Of a stretch of DNA of 64,000 bases, positions 36,663 to 46,019 are shown in pieces (position 1 is the stretch's first letter; every line of letters starts with the position of its first letter). Location of the stretch: the NCBI GenBank assembly GCA_963787675.1, contig CAWBDV010000012.1, positions 1-64,000 of the forward strand. Reading direction: 5' to 3'. The DNA comes from JAJPKK01 sp963787675. Its GTDB lineage: Bacteria > Pseudomonadota > Alphaproteobacteria > Rhizobiales > Xanthobacteraceae. A model generated the notes under the pieces. That model did no database searches, was not told the DNA's origin, and worked only from the letters and a program-made list of their open reading frames with translations. The position numbers and the translations under genes are program-made.

Positions 36663-36914
36663 ATGCCAATCATTGGTATAGATCTTGGCACCTGGAATTC
36701 TGCCGCGGCGGCTCTCCGCGGCGGACGCCCGATCATTATCTCAAGTGCCGAGGGTATCACGCCGGCTGCAAGGCCCTTTTCAAGCTACGTCGCGCTTACC
36801 GCAGATGGCCAAATCATCGTTGGCGGCCAGATCGTTCACAGCCAACGCAAGGGTGGCGGAAGGATGCTGCGCGTCCCCGGCACGTCGCCCGGTCTACCGC
36901 CCGGCAATCTTTAG
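36663..36914 (+). pseudogene. Hsp70/DnaK-like N-terminal fragment (83 codons)
   Basis: The frame begins MPIIGIDLGTWNSAAAALRG, the phosphate-1 motif of Hsp70 ATPases (normally GIDLGTSNSAAA), then IIISSAEGITPAARPFSSYVALT. Sense fades after residue about 55 and the frame stops at 36914; a complete Hsp70 has about 600 residues. Nothing downstream restores the ATPase or substrate-binding domain. It is a truncated relic, perhaps of the accessory Hsp70 genes often seen in stress islands. Confidence 0.75.
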
Positions 36915-37316
36915 GTCGTCGTTCGCAGAACCGATGATCCTCGCTTCGAGCGACGCGGGAGCGATTTGTCGCGCATCAAAGTATTCGAGGCGGTACTCGT
37001 CACCCGCCTCGATGTGCCACGCAAGATCATGAAGTAGCGGCCAAAGTTGCGCCAAGCACACAACCGGATACCGGCCTGCGACTGCCTGGAAAGGACTTGC
37101 CGCGGTTCGGGGGATGGCAAACCATGGCGATCTGTTTGTTCGTCTGCAAGTGCTGTTCCTGAGCGCCTGTCCGATAGTCAGCGGCGGCAGTTCGAAACAA
37201 CGGAAAGCGGGAACACGCGCAGCACCTCCGAATGCTAATTTACGATCGTACCGGGCGAGGTCGATCGATAAACGCTTTGCCAATTTGACGATGACTGCCA
37301 GAGGATCCGTATCCAC
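36894..37316 (-). CDS. Hypothetical open frame (140 aa), uncertain
   Basis: Not recognised. The second half, from PWFAIPRTA to the end (LWPLLHDLAWHIEAGDEYRL and ARQIAPASLEARIIG), reads like a real soluble protein, while the first half does not resemble a known domain. No clear ribosome binding site before ATG 37316, and it overlaps the end of the Hsp70 relic. It may be a fragment of a decayed gene or a chance frame. Confidence 0.3.
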   Translation of the reverse strand: MDTDPLAVIVKLAKRLSIDLARYDRKLAFGGAARVPAFRCFELPPLTIGQALRNSTCRRTNRSPWFAIPRTAASPFQAVAGRYPVVCLAQLWPLLHDLAWHIEAGDEYRLEYFDARQIAPASLEARIIGSANDDLKIAGR

Positions 37317-37720
37317 TTTGGCTTAGATGGAGCGCTGATCGCGCAAGAGGATATTCACGGTGATCGGCCCGACGCCATAAAAGACAAACAGCCTTTCGCT
37401 CGAGTTCTCAGCATCGCACCGCTGCTTCGTGCAGCCGAAAGAGCTTGCCGCCATATTCCGCAACGAAAGCTAGGCGGTCGCGTGGACGGGTCGAGTTCCG
37501 AACGCACATACCTTGTAGCTAGGAACAATGCTACCTCCCGTCGTTCGCGAAGCAGAACAGCATGCCTCAGCCGCCGCGAACTTGGTGGGCCGACGACGCG
37601 ATGTGTCGCGGCACAAAAGCATGTACGTCCTGCGAGTTTACGTACCCGATGGCCGGCCTGTTCCGTGAGCACGCGGGTCCGAGACCGCTACAACACGAAG
37701 CTCCTGACGAGAACGGCGCC

Positions 37721-37828
37721 TCAGGCCCGCGCGATCCGCCACGCATTGCGAAGTGCCGGAATCCGCTTCAGCGGATAACGGCGATAAACACCGTAATGCA
37801 TAAGGAAACGCCGGGTGAAAGCGCGCAT
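37721..37828 (-). CDS. Very small basic protein (35 aa) behind a FixK/FNR box
   Basis: The frame reads MRAFTRRFLMHYGVYRRYPL and continues with KRIPALRNAWRIARA. It is strongly basic with aromatic residues and could lie along a membrane or bind RNA. ATG 37828 has GAGGG 7 bases upstream, and a perfect FixK/FNR box is centred 65 bases before it, which would put a start site about 24 bases ahead of the ATG. This arrangement, rather than homology, is the main support. Function unknown. Confidence 0.45.
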   Translation of the reverse strand: MRAFTRRFLMHYGVYRRYPLKRIPALRNAWRIARA

Positions 37829-37886
37829 GATTGACCCTCGGACCATCATTGTTTTAATAAATTGGAAACGTCCGCGGGCCTCCGCA

Positions 37887-37900
37887 TTGACACAGATCAA
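37887..37900. promoter_or_regulatory. FixK/FNR-type box (perfect)
   Basis: TTGACACAGATCAA fits TTGAY-N4-RTCAA, centred 65 bases before the ATG of the 35-residue frame on the complementary strand. Confidence 0.65.
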
Positions 37901-38274
37901 CATCCGTATCCCGCATTTGATCTTGGATGAGACGCTGGCCGTAAACAAAGCAAATGAAGGGCCGCAGCTATCGAGCTAATCGCAACAATAGGCAGGCCTA
38001 TTGCTTGCCGCACATTTATGGCTGCGGATCGTGGTATGAATCAAACGATATCCTCGCGCCGACACGCACCGCGACGCTGAGCGCCAAGAGTGCCGCCCTT
38101 GCCGCAGCTAGGACGTGACAGCTTCACTAAATCAACGCGCCTTTCCGAGAGAGCGGCGGTCCGCGGTATCAGCCTTTGCCGTGTCCATCGTGTGCCGCAT
38201 CACGGTATCTTGCAGAGCCGGACAAGCAGCGGCGATTGTCGCTGTGAGATGCACGGCGATGAGATAGATGCGCG

Positions 38275-39821
38275 CTAGCTGCCGATCATGTCGAAATGTG
38301 CTTTTTGTTCGTTGGTCAGCGACTGGTAAAAATCAGTTAGCGCGGGCGCGACGGTGTCAACAGCTTCGAGCGCCGCTTTGAGCCGTTGTTCCATCGCGGC
38401 GACGCGCCCAGTCGGCGTCAGTGTGGCATAAGGTGGACACGTAGCCTGCAAGAGTTTGGATGCACTCGCGTTCGCTTCCTTGAGCTTATCAAAGCGTGAT
38501 CGCTGCTCTGGGGTCGGCCTCACCAATTGGTCGATGCGTGCAATCGGCAGGCTTGCTACACTCGTAGCATGCCTCCGCCAAACTCTGCTGGGCCTGACCT
38601 GCCAACTGGCTCTCGTTTGGGAAAGCGCCAGCGGCATTGAAACGAGCTCTCTGTTCGTCGTCCAGGGAGTCATAGAATTTATCGAGTGAAGGTCGGACTA
38701 GCTGAACTAAGCGAAGCATGGCTTCGATCCACTGGCGTTCAGCCGACATGCGGCCCACTGGAGTGCTCGGCACATCGCTTGGACATGAGTCCTGAAGAAC
38801 CGTCACGGCTTTTAGAGTTACGTCCTTCAACTCGTCTAGCAGCGCCTGCTGAAGTCTCGTCAGGATGGACCGCGGCCGCAACACGATTGATCGGCCAGTC
38901 GCTCCATCCCGGCACATGCAAGTTGCACAAGCCTGTGCGCCTCGACTGGTTCGTTCGGCCCTGGGCGGTTGTCGCAAGCGGTAGGGCCGTTGGTTCCTCG
39001 TTTTCGCCATAAGCGTAGGCGTAAGGACCGAAAATGCCTTCATAGAGATCGTCGTAGGCGAACGGCCAGAAATCATCGTAGGCGTAAGGCCAAAACGAAT
39101 ACTCGAACAGATCGGCATAGATATAAGGCCAGAACAGCGGGCCGTACCATCCAATGACGATTCCCCGATGGCGATGGTGCCAGATCGTATGGTCGGCGAA
39201 CCGACCTTGGAATCTCGATTGCGAGAGATTTCGATCGCGGCTGTGACTAAATACCGGGTTGACCAATGTTCGATCACGCAACGCGGGACTTGCGGCAAAG
39301 CGGTTTGGACCCGGTCGCGTCGGCCCGACCACATTCGGTTGCCGCGGTGGCCCTCCAGTCGCGTGGCCCGTCGTCGTCGGCGGAATAGCGACGTGTGGCA
39401 TCGCTGTTCCTTGTCGTGGTCCTTCTATGCGGAGGGAACGACCGCCATGGTTGGCATAGCCTCCAATGTTGGGCGTGCGTGTGACCGGGCCGATGTGTGG
39501 CACTGGCCCTATACCAGGCCCAAGCGGACCACGAGGACTATTTGGTGCGCCGAACATCCGAGGGCTGATGCCGACACCGGAACGAGGCATTCCCAGCGAA
39601 GGAACGCCGCCGCCAATGTGAGGTGATGACGGCGAGCTGATGCCGCCGCCATGAGGCATGTCGAGCGGATGAAAGCCGCCACCAAAACCTCCGGCTCCGC
39701 CGGCGCGGACGCCACCGCCGATTCCGGTGGCTCCACCGGCGTGACCGATCGGTGCTCCGAACGCACTCGGAATGAAGGCTACCGAGACAAGTGCGGTTGC
39801 GATCCAATACTTGAGGTTCAT
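38275..39821 (-). pseudogene. Spy/CpxP-like (LTXXQ) periplasmic protein with Gly-rich N-terminus, two frameshifts
   Basis: ATG 39821 starts a signal peptide (MNLKYWIATALVSVAFIPSA) and a long Gly/Pro/His-rich region, then tyrosine-rich repeats (YAYDDFWPFAYDDLYEG). After a WPINRVAAAVHPDET segment the frame shifts near 38865. The next frame has the first LTXXQ-like helical domain (QQALLDELKDVTLKAV, LDKFYDSLDDEQRARF). A second shift near 38575 leads to a second copy (IARIDQLVRPTPEQRSRF, LTDFYQSLTNEQKAHFDMIG), ending at 38275. Two such repeats are the normal layout in rhizobial relatives, which are thought to be envelope stress chaperone-like proteins. Confidence 0.8.
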
Positions 39822-39832
39822 AGCGTCATACC

Positions 39833-39865
39833 AAAAAAAGCCCTGGCTTCCCATCGTGGGAAGCC
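39833..39865 (-). terminator. Intrinsic terminator between the nitroreductase and Spy-like genes
   Basis: Read on the minus strand, GGCTTCCCA-CGA-TGGGAAGCC forms a 9-bp stem with a 3-base loop, followed after AGGGC by seven T. It lies about 150 bases after the nitroreductase stop and ends 12 bases before ATG 39821, which argues against the longer start at 39854. Confidence 0.7.
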
Positions 39866-40015
39866 ATCTACATGGCGTCTTCGACTATGCGCGACGCCCG
39901 CACACAACTAGGCGAGCTAAATTGCGGTTAGCTGCCGACGTATTGAGTCACTGTATTAAAATGGATCGAAAAACCAATTCCGGTGTCTCGGAATCGCTTC
40001 GGCCGGCCAGATGGG

Positions 40016-40666
40016 TTAGACGCTTGGATACCCGACTGACTGTGCGAAAGTAACAAACTGATCCGGCTCGAGGCGCATCGTCGCGGCGAGTTTCTTGGTA
40101 TTCAAGGCGCCGCGAAAGACGGTAGCGAGACCCTCTGACGCGCAGAACAGGTAGACATTTTGCCCGATGAAGCCTGTATCGACCGATGCGTAGAGGCGAC
40201 GCTCCTCCGAAGAGATATCCTTCATTCGCTCCCCGTGTGCTACGTAAATCAGGTTGAGTGGAGCAGAACCGACGAAATCCTGAGTGCCGGTCTGAGCACG
40301 GATGTCGTTCGGCAGGCGCAGTTCGAGCCGATGCCACTTCGGATCATAGAACCAAACGCCATCGGCAAGCGACGCATAGACGTCAATAACCATGATGTGA
40401 CGCCAATACGGAGCCGTGCGATCGCCGCTTGGGCGGTTGATGCCAAATGCCGCCCACAACAGGTCGGACAATACCTGTTCCGGCAGCGCCCGGTTCGCAT
40501 ATGCGCGGATGGAACGGCGCAACCTCAATGCCTCGATTAGCGGCTTACCGCCGGCCGGATGAGGGGACGGCAAATCCCGGAACTGCGGCTCTGCGGGAGC
40601 TGTCGCGGGCACACTGCCGATTGCGGCCGCAAATAATCCGGTGTTTGCCGCGCGGCGCGTCAACAT
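40016..40666 (-). CDS. SagB-type nitroreductase-family protein, exported (about 216 aa)
   Basis: FMN-dependent oxidoreductase of the nitroreductase/SagB dehydrogenase-like fold. Seen: LIEALRLRRSIRAYANRALPEQ (FMN-phosphate contact RRSIR), LLWAAFGINRPSGDRTAPYW, VGSAPLNLIYVAHGER and DTGFIGQNVYLFCASEGLATV, then the C-terminal MRLEPDQFVTFAQSVGYP. ATG 40666 with GGAGGG upstream gives a leader with paired arginines (LTRRAANTGLFAAAIGSVPA), so Tat export to the periplasm is likely. No peptide-cyclising partner genes are near. A remnant of a second copy is at 41022-41130. Confidence 0.85.
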   Translation of the reverse strand: MLTRRAANTGLFAAAIGSVPATAPAEPQFRDLPSPHPAGGKPLIEALRLRRSIRAYANRALPEQVLSDLLWAAFGINRPSGDRTAPYWRHIMVIDVYASLADGVWFYDPKWHRLELRLPNDIRAQTGTQDFVGSAPLNLIYVAHGERMKDISSEERRLYASVDTGFIGQNVYLFCASEGLATVFRGALNTKKLAATMRLEPDQFVTFAQSVGYPSV

Positions 40667-40938
40667 GATCGGCCCTCCATTTCGCTCAGCCAAAACCCTG
40701 GCAAATCTTGGCTGAAGCAACATTGAGGTGCATCAACAAGAGGCTGGGTTTAATGTGCCGGCCGTTCGCACGCGCGTTGATCCGAAGCAAAGGCACAGCC
40801 AATTTTTCGGCTAAGGGTCCGGCAGTTGTCGAGCCTCGACACGGCGAATGCCTACGATGCGCAGTCGCCCCGCGCGTGAGGGCTATTCGTCTTTTCTCTC
40901 CCGCAGTCTTGCCGGTCTTTGGATTGACTAAGTGAGAT

Positions 40939-40977
40939 CCCAAGCTTTCCCAAGCTTTCCCAAGCTTTCCCAAGCTT
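40939..40977. repeat. Four tandem copies of a 10-base unit
   Basis: CCAAGCTTTC repeated three times and a fourth partial copy. The period is close to one helical turn and each unit holds the palindrome AAGCTT. Confidence 0.9.
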
Positions 40978-41021
40978 CATCGGCTTCAGCGCTGATGGCG
41001 AACGACATCCACGCTGAGACT

Positions 41022-41130
41022 GGCACTCACGATTTCGTCGGCTCCGTACCCCTCAACCTCTTTACGTATCCCACGGGCAACGCATGAAGGACGTTTCTCC
41101 GGAGGAGCGCCGCCGCCATTGGCCTCCTCA
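41022..41130 (+). pseudogene. Remnant of a second SagB-like nitroreductase
   Basis: On the plus strand TGTHDFVGSVPLNL is followed, after a one-base loss near 41074, by YVSHGQRMKDVSPEERRR. The intact gene at 40016-40666, on the other strand, reads TGTQDFVGSAPLNLIYVAHG and RMKDISSEERRLY at the same place. Only about 35 codons remain. It is inverted relative to the intact copy. Confidence 0.75.
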
Positions 41131-41259
41131 AAGCTTGGTCAGATCTGCGGTCTTCTGCCTAGAATTTAGCAACCGGTCCGTCGCTCTTTCCACTCACTCT
41201 CGAATTACCAGAACTGCCGTTCTCTCAGGTCTGAGTGGCAACTCCCAGAGATTATCCCT

Positions 41260-41273
41260 TTGATGTGAGTCAA
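41260..41273. promoter_or_regulatory. FixK/FNR-type box (perfect)
   Basis: TTGATGTGAGTCAA matches TTGAY-N4-RTCAA, centred 78 bases before ATG 41345 of the YbhB-like gene. Confidence 0.7.
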
Positions 41274-41344
41274 AGCCCTTTGGCACCATTAATTCTAGCT
41301 TGATTCTGACAGCTCATCCGGGGTCGATTTGTACGGAGCCAGAC

Positions 41345-41836
41345 ATGCCGCGGACGCTGACCAGCACCGCCTTCCGACAGGCGGGCGATATTCCGAAGAA
41401 ATACACTTGTGATAGCGACAATGTTTCGCCACCCCTCGCATGGTCAGGCACCCCAGAGGGCACGCGCAGCTTCCTGATGACCTGTGATGACCCGGATGCT
41501 CCCGGTCGGATATTTCATCACTGGGCTGCTTTCGATATTCCGCCCCAATGGGAAGGCCTCAAAGAAGGGCATGGCGCGGAAAGTCTGGCGAACGGCTTTC
41601 GGCAAGCAATCAACGATTTCGGAAAGCCGGGCTATTCAGGCCCTTGTCCGTCGCCCGGCGATAAACCCCACCGCTATCATTTCCGGCTGTGCGCGCTGAG
41701 CGAGGCATCGCTGCCTCTCGGGCCTACGGCGACATGTGTAGAGGTGATCGCGCTAACCGCCCCTTATGTTTTGGAATTCGTCGAACTCGTCGGCTTGTTC
41801 CAGCGCTCGACAAAGCAAACACCGGAGAAACTATGA
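41345..41836 (+). CDS. YbhB/YbcL-family (PEBP-like) protein (163 aa)
   Basis: Raf-kinase-inhibitor-like phosphatidylethanolamine-binding fold; bacterial function unclear. Seen: TSTAFRQAGDIPKKYTC, CDSDNVSPPLAWSGTPEGTRS, the ligand-site DDPDAPGRIFHHWAAFDIP and PGYSGPCPSPGDKPHRYHF, all conserved. ATG 41345 with GGAG 7-10 bases upstream is preferred to an earlier frame from 41300. It overlaps the HlyD-type gene by ATGA, so the two are co-translated, and both probably depend on the FixK/FNR box. Confidence 0.9.
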   Translation: MPRTLTSTAFRQAGDIPKKYTCDSDNVSPPLAWSGTPEGTRSFLMTCDDPDAPGRIFHHWAAFDIPPQWEGLKEGHGAESLANGFRQAINDFGKPGYSGPCPSPGDKPHRYHFRLCALSEASLPLGPTATCVEVIALTAPYVLEFVELVGLFQRSTKQTPEKL

Positions 41837-42891
41837 TCGCCCCGAAGGTCAAGGCAGCTTTCTTTGCTGTTCGTTTTCTGTGTGTGCTTACCGCGTCGTT
41901 TGCTACCTTCGTGCCGCATATATATGCGCAGGGATTGACGCGCGCTGCGAAAGCCGATCTCTCGGAAGACAAGCGTTGGCTGGCAGTCGCTCCCGGTCGG
42001 GTCGAGCCGTTGTCGGGAGAGATCAAGATTGTCGCGCCGCTTATCGGCGTCATCGGCGAAGTGTTGGTCAAAGCCAACGATACCGTATTTGCTGGTGAGC
42101 CGCTCGTTCGCATTACCGACGACGAGGCCCGTCGGCGCCTCCAAGCGGCTGAGGTGCAAGTTGCGTTGCGTTTGCGAGCGCGAGACGACGAATACCCTTC
42201 AACGAAGGCTGCGACACGACGCCGGGCTGATGATGCAGTGGCCGATGCCGAAAAGGCGATCGCCGATGCACGCGCCTTGCTCGATCAGGTCGCCGTGGAA
42301 AGACGTGCCGGCCGGGCTACTGATGCCGATGTCGATGCTGCCCGCTCCGCCTTGGTGATGGCCCAAGACCATCTGAAAGAGCAAAGGGCCGAGCTTCGCA
42401 GAGTCGCCGCCGAGACGCCTCCGCCGTCTCAGGTCGAAGGCCAACTGAACCTCGCGCGCATTGAACTGCTGACGACCGCGGCGGCGATCGGGAAGATGAC
42501 AATTCGCGCACCGATTGGAAGCACCATTCTGCAAGTGAACGCCAAGGTGGGTGAATTAGCGTCTCCTTCGTCGCCGCAGCCGCTCGTGATTCTTGGCGAC
42601 GTTTCGGCATTGCGTGTGCGTGCTGAGGTCGATGAGCGTGACCTTGGCGTGATCAAGATGGGGCAGTCGGTGACGGTGCGGTCCACCGCCTTTCGCGGAC
42701 GCGAATTCGGAGGAAAGGTCTCCTTCATCGCGCCGCTGGTCGAATCGGGCCGAACCAAGATTCGCGATCAACGCAATCCAACCGATGTCGATGTCGCTGA
42801 GGTGCTGGTCGATTTGTCCGAGCCAAGTCCGCTCTCGGTCGGGATGAAGGTCGATGTCTATTTCCCGCAGGACAACGCCGCCCCGCACTGA
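41833..42891 (+). CDS. HlyD-type periplasmic adaptor protein (352 aa)
   Basis: Membrane-fusion subunit for an exporter. Seen: a leader with hydrophobic segment (FFAVRFLCVLTASFATFVP), the first biotinyl-lipoyl half VAPLIGVIGEVLVKANDTVFAGE, a coiled-coil hairpin (about residues 95-200), the second lipoyl half KMTIRAPIGSTILQVNAKVGE and the beta-barrel LRVRAEVDERDLGVIKMGQ. Start ATG 41833 overlaps the previous stop. Such adaptors pair with ABC or RND pumps; the only candidate nearby is the broken ABC permease on the other strand, so the adaptor may now be an orphan. Confidence 0.9.
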   Translation: MIAPKVKAAFFAVRFLCVLTASFATFVPHIYAQGLTRAAKADLSEDKRWLAVAPGRVEPLSGEIKIVAPLIGVIGEVLVKANDTVFAGEPLVRITDDEARRRLQAAEVQVALRLRARDDEYPSTKAATRRRADDAVADAEKAIADARALLDQVAVERRAGRATDADVDAARSALVMAQDHLKEQRAELRRVAAETPPPSQVEGQLNLARIELLTTAAAIGKMTIRAPIGSTILQVNAKVGELASPSSPQPLVILGDVSALRVRAEVDERDLGVIKMGQSVTVRSTAFRGREFGGKVSFIAPLVESGRTKIRDQRNPTDVDVAEVLVDLSEPSPLSVGMKVDVYFPQDNAAPH

Positions 42892-42959
42892 CGCAATCGT
42901 TGTTCTTTAGCAGGCCACTGAAATTCGCTTTCTGCAGCGCGCCGGCGAGCTACCGTTGC

Positions 42960-43468
42960 ACAGAGCTGAGACGTGCAATTTGGCCTGATTTGACTGCGGA
43001 TTTCAGGCCAGGCTTCGTTGTCACGCAGACGCTGCGAGCAATTTTGGACAACCGGATGAGGTCGTAGGCTGCCATAATCGTGGCGTGCGATCCCGCGCTG
43101 CATGAGCTCGGCCGGGAACTTACCTCCGCCTCCAGCAACCGTTCGCGGTTCTTCGTGAACACCGTCGGCACCACACCGGCTCGTCGACACCGAGACCGAC
43201 GAACGAGCGGTACAGCAGGTTGTAGTGGAGTTGCTCCATCAGCTGCGTTTCGCAGTGGATTGTGTAGAACGCCCGCAACAGAAGCGTGTGAAGCAGCCGC
43301 TCCGGTGGAATCGACGGCCCGTCCGCTGTCGGCATAGTCGCCATCGAGTGCAGTCAGCACATCATTGACGATACGCCGGATCGCCCGCAGCAGATGCTTC
43401 GCTGGAACACGATCCTCAAGATCAACGCTAAGAAAACAGGCTACCTGTCCGCTCTCCGATCCCCGCAT
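42960..43468 (-). pseudogene. IS5-type transposase remnant
   Basis: ATG 43468 starts MRGSESGQVACFLSVDLEDR and continues VPAKHLLRAIRRIVNDVLTA, an IS5-like N-terminus. The central part shifts frames (SIPPERLLHTLLLRAFYTIH is in another frame), then VPTVFTKNRERLLEAEVS follows, and soon the C-terminal AYDLIRLSKIA. Most of the catalytic domain is deleted. Confidence 0.75.
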
Positions 43469-43581
43469 CCTTGCCTCCCGAATGGCAAGGATATCGGAAT
43501 CATATTCGCTCAGCCCCGTCAGCTTACTTTTCGGCGACCTGCTAGCTAGAAGAGGTTTCGAGATCGGGTGAAGCTGTGCGG

Positions 43582-44037
43582 CTACACCACCTGTGTTGCG
43601 ACGGAGCGGAAGCGCAGGATAGCGAGGAAAAAGAACAGGCCGCCGATCAAACCGACCGCAAGAAATTCCTCCCAGACCACGTCGATGCCGGCACCGCGAA
43701 AAAGGATCGATTGAGCGAATGAGACGAAATGGGTGGAGGGCGACGCTTCCATGATGGTCGCAAGCCACGGCGGCATGCTTTCAAGGGGCGTGTTGCCGCC
43801 GGAGAGCATGTTCATGGGCATGTAGACAAGGATGAAAAGCAGGCCGAGCTGCGGCATCGAGCGCGCGACAGTACCAAGAAAAATGCCGATCGCCGTCGAG
43901 AAGAACAAGTAGATCAGCACTCCCGCCATGAACAAGGGGATCGATCCCGTAATCGGGATCGCCAGCAATCCGCGCACGATGACGTAGAGCGTGAAGGCGG
44001 TTTCCGTGCTGTTGCGCGCAACTCTGGTTTTTCTTGA
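43582..44037 (-). pseudogene. C-terminal part of an ABC-2 permease
   Basis: The frame from LYVIVRGLLAIPITGSIPLF on has four hydrophobic segments and the family motif ARSMPQLGLLFILVYMPMNMLSGG by its pattern, then LESMPPWLATIMEASPSTHFV and a C-terminal helix, as in RbbA/YhhJ-like permeases. The first codons after 44037 are not permease-like, so the 5' part is missing. The missing upstream part is found at 59568-59840, same strand, about 15.5 kb away. Confidence 0.85.
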
Positions 44038-44201
44038 CCTCTGCGCGCGTCAGCGCGGGATGCTCTGAATGGTCGCGCGGCCTGCTCGGCCCACAATGAC
44101 ACCCGAGGAGGCGATGCCCCCGGGCCGATCCGACCGGTCATAGGACTCCTAGTAGCTAGGACTTGGCCAAACAGCTCACCTCGGCAAGGCGGCCCTCACC
44201 G

Positions 44202-45788
44202 GCTTTCGATTACCCACAATTCGCGGCGTTGGCGAAGGGGTTTGCTTTTCGGCAAAACTCGAGTCGTTGGAATCGCTTGTGATTCATTGCTGAGCACCTG
44301 ATTCGGGGGAGGGTGCTCAATGGACTTGGGGGCGAGGCTACATGCGGTAGGTAGCGACCATGCCGGCTTTGAAGCCGAGAACTGGGTTGATCGAGAAATT
44401 GCCGGTTGCGACTTTCGGGATGAACGACTTGCGAAGCGATTCCGCAGGGTACTTGAGCGGATCGGAAGCGCGATGGGTCAAAGCATCCCTTTGGTGTGCC
44501 AGGACTGGGCGAATACCAAGGCGGCCTATCGTTTTTTCTCCAATGACCGCGTCAGCGAAGAGGAGATTTTAGCCGGCCATTTTCAATCGACACGAGATCG
44601 GATGGCGGCTAACGGCGATCCGCTCTTGGTGCTGCATGATACGACCGAAGTTTCCTTTCAACGGGAGAAGCCGGATGCGATCGGCGTGACGTATCGGATT
44701 AACAGCGGACGCGACAAGGCTGGACGTCTGAGATCGCACACAGTCTGTGGAATTCTGATGCATTCGAGCCTTGCGGTAACGCTCGAAGGCATCCCGCTGG
44801 GACTGGCCGCTGTCAAATTCTGGACCAGGAAGAAGTTCAAGGGAACCGCGGCTCTCAAGAAGAAGATCAATCCGACGCGGGTACCGATAGAGAAGAAGGA
44901 AAGCGTCAGATGGCTGGAAAACCTGAAGCAGGCTACCGAGCTGGTGGCTGAGCCTGAACGGTGCGTTCACATCGGCGACCGCGAAAGCGACATCTACGAG
45001 CTTTTTTGCACCGCTCACGAGCTCGGAACGCACTTTCTGGTGAGAACCTGCGTCGATCGCCTGGCGGGAGACGGCAATCACACGATTGCCGATGAAATGG
45101 ATCAGGTCGAGACCAAGGGTCTTCATCGCATCGAGGTCAGAGACAACAATGGTGATCCGGCGGACGCCATTCTTGAAGTCAGGTATCGGCGGATTCTGGT
45201 CCTGCCGCCGATCGGTAAGCAGAAGCGCTACCCCGCACTGACGTTGACGGTGATCCACGCCGAGGAGCGCGAGACGCCGAAGAACAGAAAGAAAATCGAG
45301 TGGAAGTTGATCACCGATCTGCCGGTCCAATCTCGTCAGGACGCCATTGAGAAGCTCGAATGGTACGCAATGCGATGGAAGATCGAGGTCTTCCACAAGA
45401 TCTTGAAGTCGGGTTGCAAGGCCGAAGAGTCGAAGCTCAGAACCGCAGAACGGCTCGTGAACTTGATCTCTGTCTTTTGCATCATGAGTTGGCGAGTGTT
45501 CTGGATGACGATGATCAACCGGTCAGCGCCGGAGGCACCGCCGAGCATTGCCTTGACCAAGGTAGAAATCGGATTGCTCGACCATCTGGTGAACGACAAA
45601 GGCAAAACGCCCCCTCAGCAAAAAGACAGTTGGCTCCTACCTTATCAAGATCGCTAGGCTCGGCGGGTACCTCGCCCGTGCCAACGACCCGCCACCAGGA
45701 AATACGGTCATGTGGAGAGGATTATCGCGCCTCACGGATATTGAGCTGGGCGCCGTGACAGGCGCTAAAATTGTGGGTAATTGAAAGC
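44202..45788 (+). mobile_element. IS4-family insertion sequence with target duplication
   Basis: Terminal inverted repeats GCTTTCGATTACCCACAATT at the left and, read inward from the right, GCTTTCAATTACCCACAATT (one mismatch). The element is flanked by the direct repeat CTCACCG (44195-44201 and 45789-45795). An intact duplication points to a fairly recent insertion. Confidence 0.9.
44320..45784 (+). pseudogene. IS4-family transposase, C-terminal frameshift
   Basis: Tn5-like DDE transposase. Seen: the N-terminal DNA-binding region (CDFRDERLAKRFRRVLERIG), the first catalytic aspartate in VLHDTTEVSF, the second in HIGDRESDIYEL, and the YREK signature YAMRWKIEVFHKILKSGCK with the glutamate. The frame stops at 45657 after SWLLPYQDR. 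One base over, the normal end continues YLIKIARLGGYLARANDPP and MWRGLSRLTDIELG, to TGA 45782-45784 inside the terminal repeat. One indel near 45635 therefore changes the last 45 or so residues; the catalytic core is complete. Confidence 0.88.
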
Positions 45789-46019
45789 CTCACCGGATGC
45801 TTACAGGACATGAACGCGCGCAAGCTCTGTGCCGGCAGGAAGAGGGGTCACGTTCAAAGCTGCAAGCGCTTCGCGGTGTTTCTCAAGCGAATCGCTGGGG
45901 CGGCTGTCGGGCCGATTGGAGGGTGATGCGGGCGATGCCGGCGGGTCAGTAAGGCGCAAGGGCGGAGCGGCCTTGATAGGACTGCCAAGCGAATTCCCGA
46001 GGCCATCTTCGACGTCATT

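Larger units (their letters stand above)
36915..38274. other. 1.36-kb region mostly without recognisable genes
   Basis: Besides the uncertain frame at 36894-37316 and the tiny frame at 37721-37828, no convincing gene is seen on either strand. Several open frames of 60-105 codons exist but overlap each other and lack family features. One perfect FixK/FNR box at 37887. Probably degraded DNA. Confidence 0.5.
40667..41344. other. 680-base region with repeats, a gene remnant and a FixK/FNR box
   Basis: No intact gene. It holds the 10-base tandem repeats at 40939, the nitroreductase remnant at 41022 and a FixK/FNR box at 41260. Confidence 0.6.

Noticed and set aside
40939..40977. Possible CRISPR or iteron array
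   Set aside because: Only four directly adjoining 10-base units without spacers, and no cas or replication genes near.
45796..46019. Extension of a glucan-enzyme gene beyond the malQ stop
   Set aside because: The frame after the malQ stop is open but low-complexity proline/serine-rich with no start or family motif.
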